From: Owenia fusiformis
Lineage: Eukaryota; Annelida; Polychaeta; Sabellida; Oweniidae
Direction of reading: 5' to 3'
Assembly: GCA_903813345.2 (NCBI GenBank)
Contig: CAIIXF020000005.1
Location: 34,229,375 to 34,293,374 of the forward strand
DNA: 64,000 nt
Made by a program: the position numbers and the translations under genes. The notes under the pieces were generated by a model. That model saw only the letters and a list, made by a program, of their open reading frames with translations. It was not told where the DNA came from and did not search any database. This document shows, in pieces, positions 35,201-48,143 of this stretch. Each line of letters begins with the position of its first letter. Positions within the stretch are counted from its first letter, which is position 1.

Positions 35201-35700
35201 ATGAATAGGTGGCATGCCAGTGCAATCATGCTCCACACGATTGCCGGTATATGTCATACATATTCCACATTTTTTTATATTTTTTTGGGGATTTTTTTAC
35301 AAAAGTATTTTATCTTGATGCTTTTCATGGTGGATATCTTGCATATGGCATTTTAAATACATGCATACTCATATATACGTACACAGGTATACAAAAAACT
35401 TAAGTGTAATATTATCTCAACTCAAAGTAATTAACCCATCACCAGTGCATACTTTTAAGTTGATACCCAAATAATTACAAATAGGATCACACAAAAAACA
35501 AGATAAAAAAAGAAAAAGATAGGGTGCATAAAAATAACCGTCCCTCCATACAGGTGATAGTCATGATGAAACACCCTGTATATGTGCACTAACAAATTCA
35601 CAATTTATGCTTAAAATGGTAGGTATGACAAAAAATATTCCAAGTATATTCTTAAACAAATCAGATTTTAAACATCATTTCATACTGCATAGCATGCGAT
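32261..35700. other. Non-coding AT-rich DNA with one 165-bp tandem duplication
   Basis: No gene recognised. Positions 34274-34410 and 34420-34570 are diverged tandem copies (ATTCTGTGATG, AACTTCAATATGAAATAGT, GAACATGTGGTATTTTTG). A perfect palindrome TTTACGACATAATGTCGTAAA lies near 33520. Confidence 0.45.
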
Positions 35701-35724
35701 AATCCATCACCCATGCCATTGTAA

Positions 35725-36514
35725 CACAGGGAGAAATGCTGAGTACTAAAATAGTACTCATGGCATTTTAACGCTAACTGAGTACTCATTTCAGTAAATA
35801 ATAGTACTAAATTAGCACTTATGACATGAGTACTGATTTATTGCATGTCTTAGTCCTAAATGAGTGATAAAATAGCAGTAATTACATTGATTTTTTAGCG
35901 CTAAATGAGTACTCATATCATGAGTGATAAAATAGTACTAGTAAAATTGATTTTTCAGCACTAAATAAGTAGTAATATCATGAATTAGTACTAAATTAGC
36001 ACTCGTGACAGTGTACTTTTGCCAGAGTGCTAATTTAGTACTAATTTTGTACTAAGGCCATAAGAAGTAGATTCTTTGTTTTGCGTCCTGGCAAAATCCA
36101 AATCATGCAAGGGTACAAGGAAAACAAACACAAACTCAAGAAAAAACACAAACTAGTTTGCTGAGAAATGTATACAATTTATGGGCATTAAAAGTGATGA
36201 CATACCAATTTGCAGTGATTACAAACACATACATATCTATTTATATTTAAACATAGCTATTTTCAAGGTTTAAACATAAGAAAATACACAATGTATGCCA
36301 AAGTAATCAATAACACTGTCAATTTTGACGCACATCAAATTATCCGCCATTTTGTCTGATTCTGATTGAACAAAATGGTACTTTCAGACCCTTGTGATTG
36401 CTATTTGGATGTGTTTGTTTTATCTGATTTACTCAAAATCGTGCAAGCAAGGGGACGCAAAACAAAGAATCTGCTTCTTATGGCCTAATTGAGTACTCAG
36501 CATATCTCCCTGTG
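35725..36514. mobile_element. TIR element with GAGTACTCAT repeats and an inner inverted repeat
   Basis: Ends CACAGGGAGAAATGCTGAGTACT and AGTACTCAGCATATCTCCCTGTG are inverted. The left part repeats AGTACTAA and GAGTACTCAT. A second inverted pair lies inside: GCCATAAGAAGTAGATTC with TTTGTTTTGCGTCC (about 36057) and its complement (about 36450-36485). Looks like a smaller element nested in a larger one. Confidence 0.72.
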
Positions 36515-36959
36515 ACCTTAGCATTTTTAATTTCATAATAAACAGTTTTGACAATGAAAATACAAATGTACATATATATTTGTGTATATTCCATGGATTT
36601 CATACTGCACAATTATATAGCACAATTTTTAATCTAATATGATAAGATTGATTTTCTCATGACATTTATATGTATATGTATGTACAATGGTACCATTTTA
36701 CATCATGATACTATACAATATATGGTAGCATTCAATGTACAATACAGTAATATTACATATATTGTATACAATATTGTAATAATTTTACACATTGTGGTAC
36801 AAAGTATTATACTATGGTAACATTACAAAGCCTTATGGTACAATTCTACATGTCTACATGTTCTACATAATAGAACCATTTGATACTCTGATCTACTTTG
36901 GTATATATTACATTTGATACAATATTTCAATTCAGTACATGTTTGTTACTATATCATGT

Positions 36960-37095
36960 ACAGTAAAACCGGACTATGTGGAACACCTGTAATATCTTTA
37001 AAGTGTTTTCCATTTGTGAAGTGTTCACTAACAGAGGTGTTCCACTTTCAAAGGTGTTCCACTATTAGAGATGTTCCACTTGAGAGGTTTCAATG
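36960..37095. repeat. Dispersed GGTGTTCACTA-type repeat, copy D
   Basis: Begins CAGTAAAACCGG, carries AGAGGTGTTCCACTTTC and related units, ends TGAGAGGTTTCAATG. Start and end are roughly complementary (ACAGTRAAACC / GGTTTCAATG). Confidence 0.6.
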
Positions 37096-37204
37096 TTAGA
37101 ATCCACAATACTTTTGACATTTTCAGACCAGGCTAATATTTTTCTGCTTGCATATTTAATAGTAAGCCAAACACACTGCATGGATTTCTAAATTCATCGT
37201 ATTG

Positions 37205-37480
37205 AGCAAGCTATGTTACACTGCTTTGTGTCGCCTTGTACATAATATATGTTACACTGCTCTATGTGTCGCCTTGTACATAATATACAGTGTGGACCAA
37301 ATCATCATTGTCAAAAACTTGTAGCTTTTCAGGAGGCATATTTTTGAGGATTTAAATTAAAATTAATTTTTATTAAACTTTAATTATTTATAGCTTTTCA
37401 GGATGCAAATTTTTGAGGATTAAAATTAATTTTAATTACTTTAATTATTTAGCAAAATGTGTAAATGGCCCACTCATTTT
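37205..37480. repeat. Two local tandem duplications
   Basis: A 46-bp pair (GTTACACTGCT, GTCGCCTTGTACATAATATA) at about 37210-37290, and a pair of about 80 bp (TAGCTTTTCAGGA, TTTTTGAGGATT) at about 37322-37450. Confidence 0.65.
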
Positions 37481-38283
37481 TTGGATATGTCAGTGATTTC
37501 CAATATTATAAGACATTTTATTGAACAATAAAACACTTAAAGAGAATGCTGTCAGGAAATATTCATTTGTGTAGAATCTGCAAAATTATATGATAATAAA
37601 AGGTTTACAACTACAAAGTAGGTGGTGGGTCTCTTTTTGCATATAGTTATCAAAAATAGAACTCCACAGTCATTGTACGGTAAAATAATGTTCATTTAAA
37701 CAATATGGGATACATACAGGTCAACAGTCTTAACATACAAGGTCAACAATAGTACATCTGGCAGTACAAGAATTATTATCAAATCATAAGAGTAACCTTG
37801 TAGAGTACCAGTCAAGATTTACATGTAACCTTATCAATATAAACTCCTAAACTTTGAACAGAATTATTTTTTGATTGAAAAAAGCAGTGAACAATGGACA
37901 AAATATTAAAATAAATAACAAAAAATGAGAACAAAATTAAATGTTTTTCTCAGAATTGTTATTTTTTTTTATTTATTTATCTATAAAAAATAACAATTCA
38001 GGGAAAAAATGGATGCACCAATTGTATATGCCACTGTTGTAAAAGCATAGTCTCCAAATAAATAATAAAAAAGTCCTCGAAATGCTTATAAGTGCATCCT
38101 TCTTCAAAGGACTTCATTTATGCTTAAATTCATACTTGTGAAATACCCTTGCAACAAGGATGTATAAGTGGAATATCCATGAAGTTGTAGCACTAGTAGC
38201 AGTCAGGGTTACTCTAGGCCTAATACAGTGTATATCTTCCTGTTATTTGGCCCTGTATATCACGCCAACACACGATACAGCAG

Positions 38284-38356
38284 TTAATGGTAGAAGGAAA
38301 CAACCGCCATAATAGCAATCCCGAGCACCATCATAAATATTTGTTTCAGCGACTCC
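38284..38356 (-). CDS. Possible terminal exon ending in a hydrophobic tail (unknown gene)
   Basis: On the minus strand a clean acceptor (TTCTATTTCCAG) is followed by one frame reading ESLKQIFMMVLGIAIMAVVSFYH and a stop. A polar start, about 18 hydrophobic residues and a two- or three-residue end resemble the tail of a C-tail-anchored membrane protein. I do not recognise the family and could not find the upstream exons, which would have to lie to the right, in or beyond the transporter array. It could equally be chance in AT-rich DNA. Confidence 0.28.
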
Positions 38357-38359
38357 CTG

Positions 38360-39742
38360 GAAATAGAAAAAAAGTGTTCATGATATGCTTGAAATAGGAA
38401 ATGATCATAAATTCAGCAGATACTATGAGGATAATACTACACGGTCTTTTAAAGATGCATAATGATACATTCTTTTCATTCAGGCTGTAAATTAACTAGT
38501 ACTTTAATCTGCTTGTGTATGACCTGAAGGTTATTCAATTACAATGCACAGGATATAGGAAAATGTAATACTGCATGACGTATGTCACAGTATGATGCTA
38601 GGATTGGAGTAATGGTTAAGCCTTATAATATTACTCTCACTATATTTGTATGGTGATGTTGAATAGTACAAAGTACAGATTAAATGCTTTTGTTTGTTTC
38701 ATGACCTGATAAGACTCGAAACTACTGAACAATAGTAATAAGTACAAAATTTAGTAAATTAGAGGACAAGCCAACACTATTTCAGATTCGAATGTCACAA
38801 GAGCTGGACTTAAAGTATATGAGAATTGCTGATTATGTATAGCACTGAGTTTACACTAGTGGATTACAGTCTTCCTTATAATTTCCTTGACAACTTCTAA
38901 AAATAAGCAATCGAGTACCACATTGTATATTTCAGAAAGTTAGGTATAATGTGCAGTTAAACTTGAGCTGTGGTCTTTTGTAATTTAGGGCGTTTCAGTC
39001 ATGTAATGTTAGTCTGGAAGAATAACTGAAAAATATCAAAAATAAAGGCCACATATGAATGAAAGTGCATAACTTTTATTTTCCCATATACTAGTAATGT
39101 TGTAATATGGTAGTTAAATCCCTTATTCTTTAGATTTAAAGTTGTCAAGGAAATTGGAAAGAAGACTGTAGAAGATTATATATTATGATAAGGTTGTATG
39201 AGCTCTATCAATTTCCATGTTGTTTAGTTCAGTGCTATAACAATTACAATTCCCAAATAGTAAAAACTATTTGGGAATAGAATGATTCCGTAAAAGGATT
39301 TACTTTACATTGCACTTTTATTTATTTCACTGCACACACTACATTTGGACAGCAGTAGAGTCAGTATTGCCTGATACTTTTGAGATCCACCTAGAGTAAT
39401 TTTCGAGTAAATATTTATTTTCTAAACCAATATGAATGTAACAAGTTGTCCAAATATACATATTTAAATGTGCGTGTACACTGATGGAAAGTGAAATTCT
39501 ATAGTAGTTGAGGGACCACATTTTCAACACCTTACTGACTTACACATGACACTAGTCAGGGGGATTTTCTTTATCCCTGCCCCAACTGGGATGAATGCAT
39601 ATGATTTACATATTCGGACACTTTAAGATAGTACTACACAAGTTTTAAACACGACCATTATGGAGTTGAAGTAAAGCATATGCTGGTCAGAGAGTGAAAA
39701 ATATTATCGAATAATTAGTCCAGGACTTCTCCAGGTCCTGCA
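38360..39742. other. Upstream region of the transporter array, no gene seen
   Basis: AT-rich with short palindromes such as CCCAAATAGTAAAAACTATTTGGG near 39253. It should contain the promoter of copy 1; no core motif is convincing. Confidence 0.35.
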
Positions 39743-42700
39743 ATGCAAAATAAGATGAAGAGTTTCGAACTGCATTCAATTGATACAAATGATAAAGGAC
39801 ATAATCGATCATGGAATGGAAAGAATGAGGACTCAAATGGACACTTAAGAACAAATGAGGAGGTTTCTCAAAAACTTTTGAGCTCCAAGGATGAGGTTAC
39901 ATTAAATACACAAGCAGGAAAGGATGGAGGATATGCATGGTTGATTGTGTTATGTTCCTTTATGGCCCATGTCCTCATAGCTGGAATTGTCTTCACAATT
40001 GGAGTGACATTTGTCATATTTCTAGATGCATTTAAAGCCTCAAAGGGAGTGACAGCTTGGGTTGGATCATTATGCAGGGGCAGTTTATCTTTCATAGGTA
40101 AATCATTCCCTTTATAAACAAGTGACATTAAATGCAATCAACCAGAAAAACAGCAACTCTAAAGAGTACAAAATTCCAACGAACAAAACATGTTTTATTA
40201 AATCACCTTGTCAATTTCAACATTTTGGTATTTGAGTTATCAAAGATTACATGTTTACAAAAAATGGTGGCCATTTTGAATTTAGCAGCAAATCTTAACC
40301 AATTCTGACAACTGCTATATAAGATATCATAAATTACACTTTCATGAAAAAGGGTGACCATTTTGAATTCAGACCAGCAACTATGTTAATAGTTTCTTTT
40401 TCAGCAGTCCTATGTCTCTTAGGCATCTTCTCGAGCAAAGTCCTATAAAATTTGAACAAAAATCCCCTATGAATTTAGTGGCCATCTTGAAAGTTTCTTC
40501 TTGAGCATACAGTATGCATATTATACCTAATCTATCAACTGGTACTTGAGTTATGAAAGATTACGTTTTGTATGAAAAATGGTGGCCATTTAAAATAATG
40601 TGGTCATATTGAAAATTACTCATCTAAGTTATCAACAATTCCATAGTTATAAAAAATTACATTTTTCAAAAATGGTGGCCATTTAAAAAAAATTCAGCAG
40701 CCATTTTGAAAAAGTCTATGAATATAGAAACAAGCATACTAGCATGCATGATTTTCTACTTTTAGCACCAATAGGCAGTATGTTGACTAACAAATATGGC
40801 AGCAGGCCTGTAGTTATCTTGGGTGGTGTTATATCTGCAATTGGTCTTGGAACAAGTGCATTTGCCACTAATATATACCACCTGTACATCACATTTGGAA
40901 TAATTACGGGTAAGGGTTTTGAAAATAAAGTTTTCCTGGTTTGTAATTATTTCCAATTAAACCCCACTTAGCAACACAAAATAATGAACAATAGTTTATT
41001 TTAAAGAATGTACAGTTGTAACAAAAAAGTGCATTCTTTTCTATTGTTTTTAAAGAATTGACACTTGGCAAGCTATCCAAAACCAGTATGGCACTAATGA
41101 TGATTGACTGTCAAATGCAGTGCACTAAACCTGAACTTATGATAGCCTACCTTATTCACTCATTCAATAGTTGAACAGTAAACACAAAAATCAAAATTTA
41201 AACTGTACCTGGCCTGTTACATGCAGTGCACTGAAGCTGAACTAATTGCACCCACTCACTTCTCAACACACTTACCTCATAGTCAATACAAAAGAAGTCA
41301 AATTTTCCTAAAATTGGATCATGGGCTATTTATCTTTCATAAGAGTCAGTGTGGGGTTTAGGTTAGATAAATCATTCATACTGGGTTTTGTGAGAACTGA
41401 AAGCTCTCATAAATCCCATGCTCACAGTTTATCCATAACAGAATATATTCAAAATTATAAAATAAATGTCATTCAAAGCCCTAAAACCATCATTTTTAAA
41501 TACATCTTGCTCATTTTAACTAGATCAAGCATTATATATTTCACTGACTCATCAGAAAATATGACTGAGATATGTTGACATTTAGTACTCTATCAGTTGC
41601 CTCGTTAACTTGTAGAAGGGAAGGATATACTTTTTCTATATGCCATTTCTAGCAATGTCTATAGCACCAATAGATACATGTACTGCTAATTCTTTTGAAC
41701 TAAATTGTAATGTTTTTTAACAGATCCATGCTAATAATGTCACAAGCATGAAAATATAGACCAGAAATTGTCAGGGATCATAATAGCATCCATCCACAAA
41801 GCAGGATTGTCTTAAATTTAATACGAGAGTGAATTCCAAGGGAACGAATTAATAATGTTGAGACAATGCTTAAGAATCGTAATCTAAAGCACACAGTCAA
41901 TGAGTGTTGTGGATGATGTCTACAAAATATTTGGCTATAACTTGTCTATTTATGCGTTTTAATGTTTTGTCCTTGTATTGCAGGAGGGGGATTAGGAATA
42001 GTCTTTGTTCCAGTCACAACAATAATCAATGAATATTTCACAACAAAGAGGACACTTGCTTTTGGAATAGTCACATCTGGATTTGGAGTAGGCACCTTTC
42101 TATATCCTCCACTGATTGATGTCCTAAATAAGGAATATGGATGGCGTGGAGCTCTGCTAATCTTGTCTGGGATTGGATTAAACATATGTGTATGTGGTGC
42201 ACTAATGCATCCATTTAGAACTAATAATAAACTGGTGGTGGAAACTGACAAAAATAAAACAGTATTCAATTTAAAAATACTGAAATCTTTTAATTTTTCA
42301 ATATTATGTTTCAATTTCCTAATGTTTTATTTTGGTCTTTCTATTGTGTTCACACATTTATCAGAGTACTCTGGTTTGATGGGAATTGGAGAAACTGAAA
42401 GTGCAATGCTATTTTCTGCGTATGGTGTCACTAATCTTATAGGGAAAATTTCATTTGGAGTAATAGCAAATCATCCAAAGGCAAATGATTTACTACTCTA
42501 CACTATTACTCTTTTTATATGTGGTCTAGCAACAGTGCTTGTTCCATTACTTACACAATATGGAACTTTACTTGCTTATTCTGGAGCATTTGGACTTTTT
42601 AGTTCAACAGTTGGAGTACTTGCACCAGGTATAGTCTGTCAAATGTTAGGACCTGATGAGTTAGCAACTGGCTATGGCGTACTCTTGCCATTTTCTGCAT

Positions 42701-42879
42701 TTGGAAAGTTATTAGGTGGGCCTGTAGCTGGTTTTATGTATGATTCCCTTCATTCATACAATGCCTCATTCTTTGTTGGTGGTGGTGCAATTATTGTATG
42801 TATGATTGTACCTTATTTACGAGAGAGAAAAAATAATTCAAAAAGTACTACAGAAACTGGACCCTCCTGTGGAAAATAA
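39743..42879 (+). CDS. SLC16-type monocarboxylate transporter-like protein, array copy 1
   Basis: Exons 39743-40097, 40766-40909 and 41984-42879; 1395 nt, 464 residues; both introns phase 1, splitting Gly codons. After a 60-residue charged cytosolic N-terminus comes the family signature DGGYAW (61-66) at TM1, then VTAWVG near TM2, a loop GSMLTNKYGSRPVVILGG between TM2 and TM3, and YFTTKRTLAFGI with GFGVG, the second signature of the family. The rest reads as TM5-12 with a central loop and a short C-tail. SLC16 members are 12-helix MFS carriers; substrates range from lactate to thyroid hormone, amino acids or creatine, and none can be assigned here. This is the most diverged copy of the array: it has Lys in NLIGKISFG where the other copies have Leu. 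Confidence 0.9.
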
Positions 42880-44578
42880 AAACAAGCATGGTGCCAGAAG
42901 AGATCAAAAAGTAATTAGTTAAAGGAAGATATATGTAAAATTCCTAGATTATGAGTGCTCCTCAAGCAGTGAGCAAATATGTCATATGATGTACAACAAT
43001 TTCCTGCAGTTTCCAAAATTAAGTCAACTGTTGATTTCATTAAAAAGAACTATATGTCAGCTAACAGAAATATATTTATAGTACACACTGTGAAATGCAT
43101 TTTGTGTTATAACATATTTAGAAATGTTCTGTAAATTAAATTGTATTTTTGTAGTTATTTTTATGATATCAGAGTCAATAAAGGACATAAGACCTTTAAA
43201 TTATTATTGGTTATACTGATTCCTTGTTAATATTAACGATGTTAATGAGAGTATCAAAACTGATACACATATGAATTTGCACAACACTTACTAAATGGCA
43301 AAAGGGTCATTTTCAGATCATAGGATCTTGATTTAATCTGTTTTATTAGCAAGTTGAAACTAATACAAATTCAACTTTTGACTGCAATTGAAATTTCTAT
43401 CAATCTTTTATCAGTATAATGTGCAATTCCAACAGTAGATTACATATTACTATCATAGTACAGTGAAACCTGCGAACAAGGATGCTCTTTGGACTGGACA
43501 AAACTGTTCCTTGTTGATGGTACATACCATAAGCATATGAGCATTTTGTTCTGCAATTACTAAAACAATGAGAACACGAGATTGAATACAGCTTCAAAAA
43601 TTTATTTACATGTTCATATAAGGGGTATAAAATATTGGTTTAAAAAAAATAATCTAAGGAATACATTAAGGGTTTCATGTTTGATTTTTTGTGTATTCAT
43701 TTAGGAAGACATTTAGCTTTCTAATAATGTTATTAAAAGATTTTCGAACAGGGCTTGATCTTTTTCGTAGTCAATCTACCCATATACTTGGTCGGTTGGA
43801 AAACGTTGTGTTTTTATACATTTCCTTTGATCATTTCCTCCCCTGTCGTCTAAGAGTGTCGAATATTTTTATGATGATTAATGATTACCCAATTAGCATT
43901 TGAATAGATTTTATTGCCCACTGCTGAAAAGTCCGATAGCCACCAGCTACCGAGTGGGGGTCAACTTTTGACTCAACTGTCGATCGTATCTGTTTACCTA
44001 ATCTTTCAAATGAGGGTTATCATTCATAACATCAATAGGCTATCCTGGACCCTGTTGCTTTAATAGCTTTATTGTATGTTTGCTAGAATCTTCAGAATCT
44101 TTAATCTTCAGAATCTTCAGATTTTTTAATGTTACTTTACTGCTAGTTGCAATATTTTCTAGCGAATACACACTTAGTGTCACGGCAATAAACAAACAGA
44201 TTATAATATAGAGGTGATTAACAGTAGGTAGGATGTTCCATCCTGTTAACAAGTGGCTTATCTTAATCTCATTTATATTAATCCAAGTTCCTTATTTCAG
44301 GTATTAGCTTAGTCCATTCACACATTTGGATTGGACAGTGAACCAATTTTCCATGTGAACAATTGAATTTGCGTTGTTCAATTGGACAGGTTTTATTGTA
44401 TCATATACCAAGTGTATTTGTATACTTAATCTTAATTCAACAAGGTAGATATGTTCCAATTGACTAGAACTGTTAATCACAACTGATTGTAGCATAGTAA
44501 AGGACAACACATTGACATATGGAAAAATATAATAGGGTTACTAGGTCGACTTGATCTGGTCATTGTAACAAAAAGGGT
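42880..44578. other. Spacer between copies 1 and 2
   Basis: The 3' UTR of copy 1 up to about 43200, then AT-rich DNA. A piece at 43457-43520 starts CAGTGAAACCTGCG like the ends of the GTGTTCA repeats. No coding sequence; the promoter of copy 2 must lie near 44300-44570. Confidence 0.35.
43177..43182 (+). terminator. Polyadenylation signal of transporter copy 1
   Basis: AATAAA about 300 bp after the stop codon of copy 1, at the end of an AT-rich stretch that looks like its 3' UTR. Confidence 0.5.
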
Positions 44579-46450
44579 ATGACGAAAAAATTAAACGGAA
44601 TAATGGAAGGTGTTAGATCAATCAGTAACGTTTCACAAAAATCATGGGACAAGAAAGAAGAATTAAAAGCATCTAGAAATGGAATGGAGGGGGACTCACG
44701 TGAAATTTGGCAGGTCTCAAAAGAAATTTCATCTAGAACTCCAAACAAAAAAGATGAGGGATATGCATGGATGATTGTGTTATGCTCTTTTATGCTCCAT
44801 GTCTTCCTTGCTGGAATCATCTACACAATTGGAGTGACATTTGTCATATTTCTTGATACATTTAAAGCTTCTGCAGGAGTGACAGCTTGGGTTGGATCAC
44901 TTAATAGAGCTTGCGTGAGCTTCATAGGTAGGTTAAGGTTATCACAGATTTTCATTCTAAAATATTTATTAGAGTAGACACATAATCCAATCCATGATGA
45001 GTAGAATGGCATGTCAGCTTATTATTATATTTTCAGCACCGGTAAGCAGTATGTTGACCAACAAATATGGCAGCAGGCCTGTAGTTATCTTAGGTGGTGT
45101 TATATCTGCAATTGGTCTTGGATCAAGTGCATTTGCCACTAATATTTACCATCTGTATATCACATTTGGGATAATTGGAGGTAAGAAATTCCTATGAATG
45201 CATTAATCAGCTGTATTAAAAAGCCTCGGTTATAGCTAAGTTTTACCCTCACTTTAATATTATAGTAATGTCTTATAAGATCAAATATTATGCAAAGGAA
45301 CAAGAGTTCTTTTATTTTAAGATTCAAGACTCCTTTTAACTATTTTTCGAAGGATCAAGTTATACAAAGATATATTTTCATTAAGTTTCCAATTTTCAAA
45401 GCTCCATACATTTTCATTTTTTACCATTTACACAATGCTCCATTTACATTTTCCATGTAAATTCATATCTCATACATTTTTGCAGGAGGAGGCCTAGGAA
45501 TAGCTTATATCCCAGCCAATGCAATTATCAATGACTATTTTGAGAAAAAGAGGACTCTTGCATTTGGAATAGCAACATCTGGATTTGGCGTTGGGTCATT
45601 TCTATATCCTCTACTGATTGAGGCCCTAAATGAGGAATATGGATGGCGCGGAGCAATGCTCATGTTGTCAGGAATTGGATTAAATATATGTGTATGTGGT
45701 GTGCTAATGTGTCCATTTAGAACTAATGAACTGTTGACGGAGTCTGCCAATAATGAAACACTTTTTAATTTTGGAATAATGAAATCAATGAACTTTTTAA
45801 TATTATGTTTCAATTATCTAGTGTTTCATTTTGGTATTGTTATAGTCTTTACTCATTTATCAGAATACTCTCTTTTGATGGGTATTGGAGGAAGTGAAAG
45901 TTCAATGTTGTTTTCTGTATTTGGTATCACTAATATTGTTGGACTACTTTTGTTTGGAGTCATAGCACATCATCCAAAAGCTGATGCAATGCTGCTCTTC
46001 ATTGGTGGACTTCTCATTTGTGGTGTAGCAACTGTGTTTCTACCTTTACTTACACAATATGGAGCTTTACTTGCCTATTCTGGATTAATTGGGATTTTTA
46101 GTGCAACAATGGGAGTACTTTCCCCAGGAATTGTATGCCAGATTTTAGGGCCTAATGAGTTATCAAATGGTTATGGTGCAACAATGCCATGTGCTGCATT
46201 TGGGGTGTTATTAGGTGGGCCTGTAGCAGGTTTTATGTATGATACACTTCATTCATATGATGGCTCATTCTTTCTCGGTGGTGGGGCAATGATTATAAGT
46301 GCACTTTGCATGGTTGTCCCATTTTTACGGAAAAAACATAATTGGTCAAAAAATGACTTGGAAGGTGTATCTTATAATTTGCAACCTCTCCTGGATGAAA
46401 AATTGAAAAATGTGTCTAATAACAATTATGTTGGTAACACCAAAAAGTGA
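44579..46450 (+). CDS. SLC16-type monocarboxylate transporter-like protein, array copy 2
   Basis: Exons 44579-44927, 45037-45180 and 45486-46450; 1458 nt, 485 residues. Introns are short (109 and 305 bp). Signature DEGYAW lies at 59-64, followed by TM1 (WMIVLCSFMLHVFLAG). Exon 2 gives VSSMLTNKYGSRPVVILGG. Exon 3 begins GGGLGIAYIPANAIINDYF and carries KKRTLAFGIATSGFGVG. The TM8-like segment reads ITNIVGLLLFGVIAHHPKAD. The C-tail is longer than in copy 1 and ends NNNYVGNTKK. From the middle of exon 3 on, plus its 3' flank, this gene is the parent or partner of the two partial copies that follow. The intact frame and good splice sites suggest a working gene. Confidence 0.9.
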
Positions 46451-46908
46451 ACAAAAATGTGGAAGAAGTAGTTAAATATATTTTGTGAATTATTGTGTAA
46501 CAATCAATTAAAGTGTCTTTATACTCATTGTACGGTTGTTAAAGTTAATTTAATAGATAATGTTCTACCATCAAAACAAAGTCTTTAATTTAACCAATCA
46601 AAATGAGATACGGGACAACGGACACTTTATACCATATGCCATTGTCTTTGTAAATTATTTCAAATTCAGATTCAGTTGTCAAAGTCGATATCGAATATGC
46701 TATATTATAGCGATTCACGACCCAATTTGATCGAAATTGGGATTTCACATGAGACATCATCACAAGAGCTTAATTCATGCCCAGAATAATTTAGCGACGA
46801 TAAAATCCCATGGAATGAGAACCAAGTGATTAAAGAGTTGAAGTGACGGTTATGTTTGTGACAACGGTATCTGACTCAACCATTGTCAGGCTTTTCCGGT
46901 TTGATACT
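46451..46908 (+). repeat. Spacer of the partial tandem duplication, first copy
   Basis: This is the 3' flank of copy 2. It recurs almost unchanged at 47685-48143, including the CGACCCAATTTGATCG and GAATGAGAACCAAGTG landmarks and the junction TTTGATACT directly before the transporter sequence. It contains no coding sequence. Confidence 0.8.
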
Positions 46909-47684
46909 GAGGAATATGGATGGCGCGGAGCAATGCTCATGTTGTCAGGAATTGGATTAAATATATGTGTATGTGGTGTGCTAATGCACCCATTTAGAAC
47001 TAATGAACCAGTGATAGAGTCTAACATATTATGTTTCAATTATCTTGTGTATCATTTTGGTATTGTTATTTGGTATTGTTTACTCATTTATCAGAATATT
47101 CTCTTTTGATGGGTATTGAAGGAAATGAAAGTTCAATGTAGGTTTCTGTACTTGGTATTACAAATATTGTTGGACTATTACTTTTGTTTGGAGTCATAGC
47201 ACATCATCCAAAAGCTGATGTCATGCTGCTCTTCATTGGTGGACTTTTCATTTGTGGAGTAGCAACTGTGTTTCTACCTTTACTTACACAATATGGAGCT
47301 TTACTTGCCTATTCTGGATTAATTGGGATTTTTAGTGCAACAATGGGAGTACTTTCCCCAGGAATTGTATGCCAGATTTTAGGGCCTAATGAGTTATCAA
47401 ATGGTTATGGTGCAACAATGCCATGTGCTGCATTTGGGGTGTTATTAGGTGGGCCTGTAGCAGGTTTTATGTATGATACACTTCATTCATATGATGGGTC
47501 ATTCTTTCTCGGTGGTGGGGCAATGATTATAAGTGCACTTTGTATGGTTGTCCCATTTTTACGGAAAAAACATAATTGGTCAAAAAATGACTTGGAAGGT
47601 GTATCTTATAATTTGCAACCTCTCCTGGATGAAAAATTGAAAAATGTGTCTAATAACAATTATGTTGGTAACACCACAAAGTGA
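46909..47684 (+). pseudogene. SLC16-like pseudogene, array copy 3 (5'-truncated exon 3)
   Basis: The sequence starts abruptly inside exon 3 at EEYGWRGAMLMLSGIG, with no exon 1, exon 2 or acceptor. It lacks about 17 codons after NEPVIES, then carries a duplicated TTGGTATTG stretch that shifts frame, then an in-frame TAG (within CAATGTAGG, about 47136). From about 47184 to the stop it is nearly identical to copy 2, ending NNNYVGNTTK. That sharp switch from damaged to near-identical sequence suggests gene conversion or unequal crossing-over with copy 2. Confidence 0.85.
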
Positions 47685-48143
47685 ACAAAAATGTGGAAGA
47701 AGTAGTTAAATATGTTTTGTGAATTATTGTGTAACAATCAATCAAAGTGTCTTTATACTCATTGTACGGTTGTTAAAGTTAATTTAATAGTTAATGTTCT
47801 ACCATCAAAACAAAGTCTTTAATTTAACCAATCAAAATGAGATACGGGACAACGGACACTGTATTACCATATGCCATTGTCTTTGTAAATTATTTCAAAT
47901 TCAGATTCAGTTGTCAAAGTCGATATCGAATATGCTATATTATAGCGATTCACGACCCAATTTGATCGAAATTGGGATTTCACATGAGACATCATCACAA
48001 GAGCTTAATTCATGTGCAGAATAATTTAGCGACGATAAAATCCCATGGAATGAGAACCAAGTGATAAAAGAGTTGAAGTGACGGTTAAGTTTGTGACAAC
48101 GATATCTGACTCAACCATTGTCAGGCTATTCCGGTTTGATACT
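47685..48143 (+). repeat. Spacer of the partial tandem duplication, second copy
   Basis: Near-identical repeat of 46451-46908, differing by scattered substitutions. It separates the two truncated pseudogenes and shows that the duplicated unit was half an exon plus about 460 bp of 3' flank. Confidence 0.8.
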
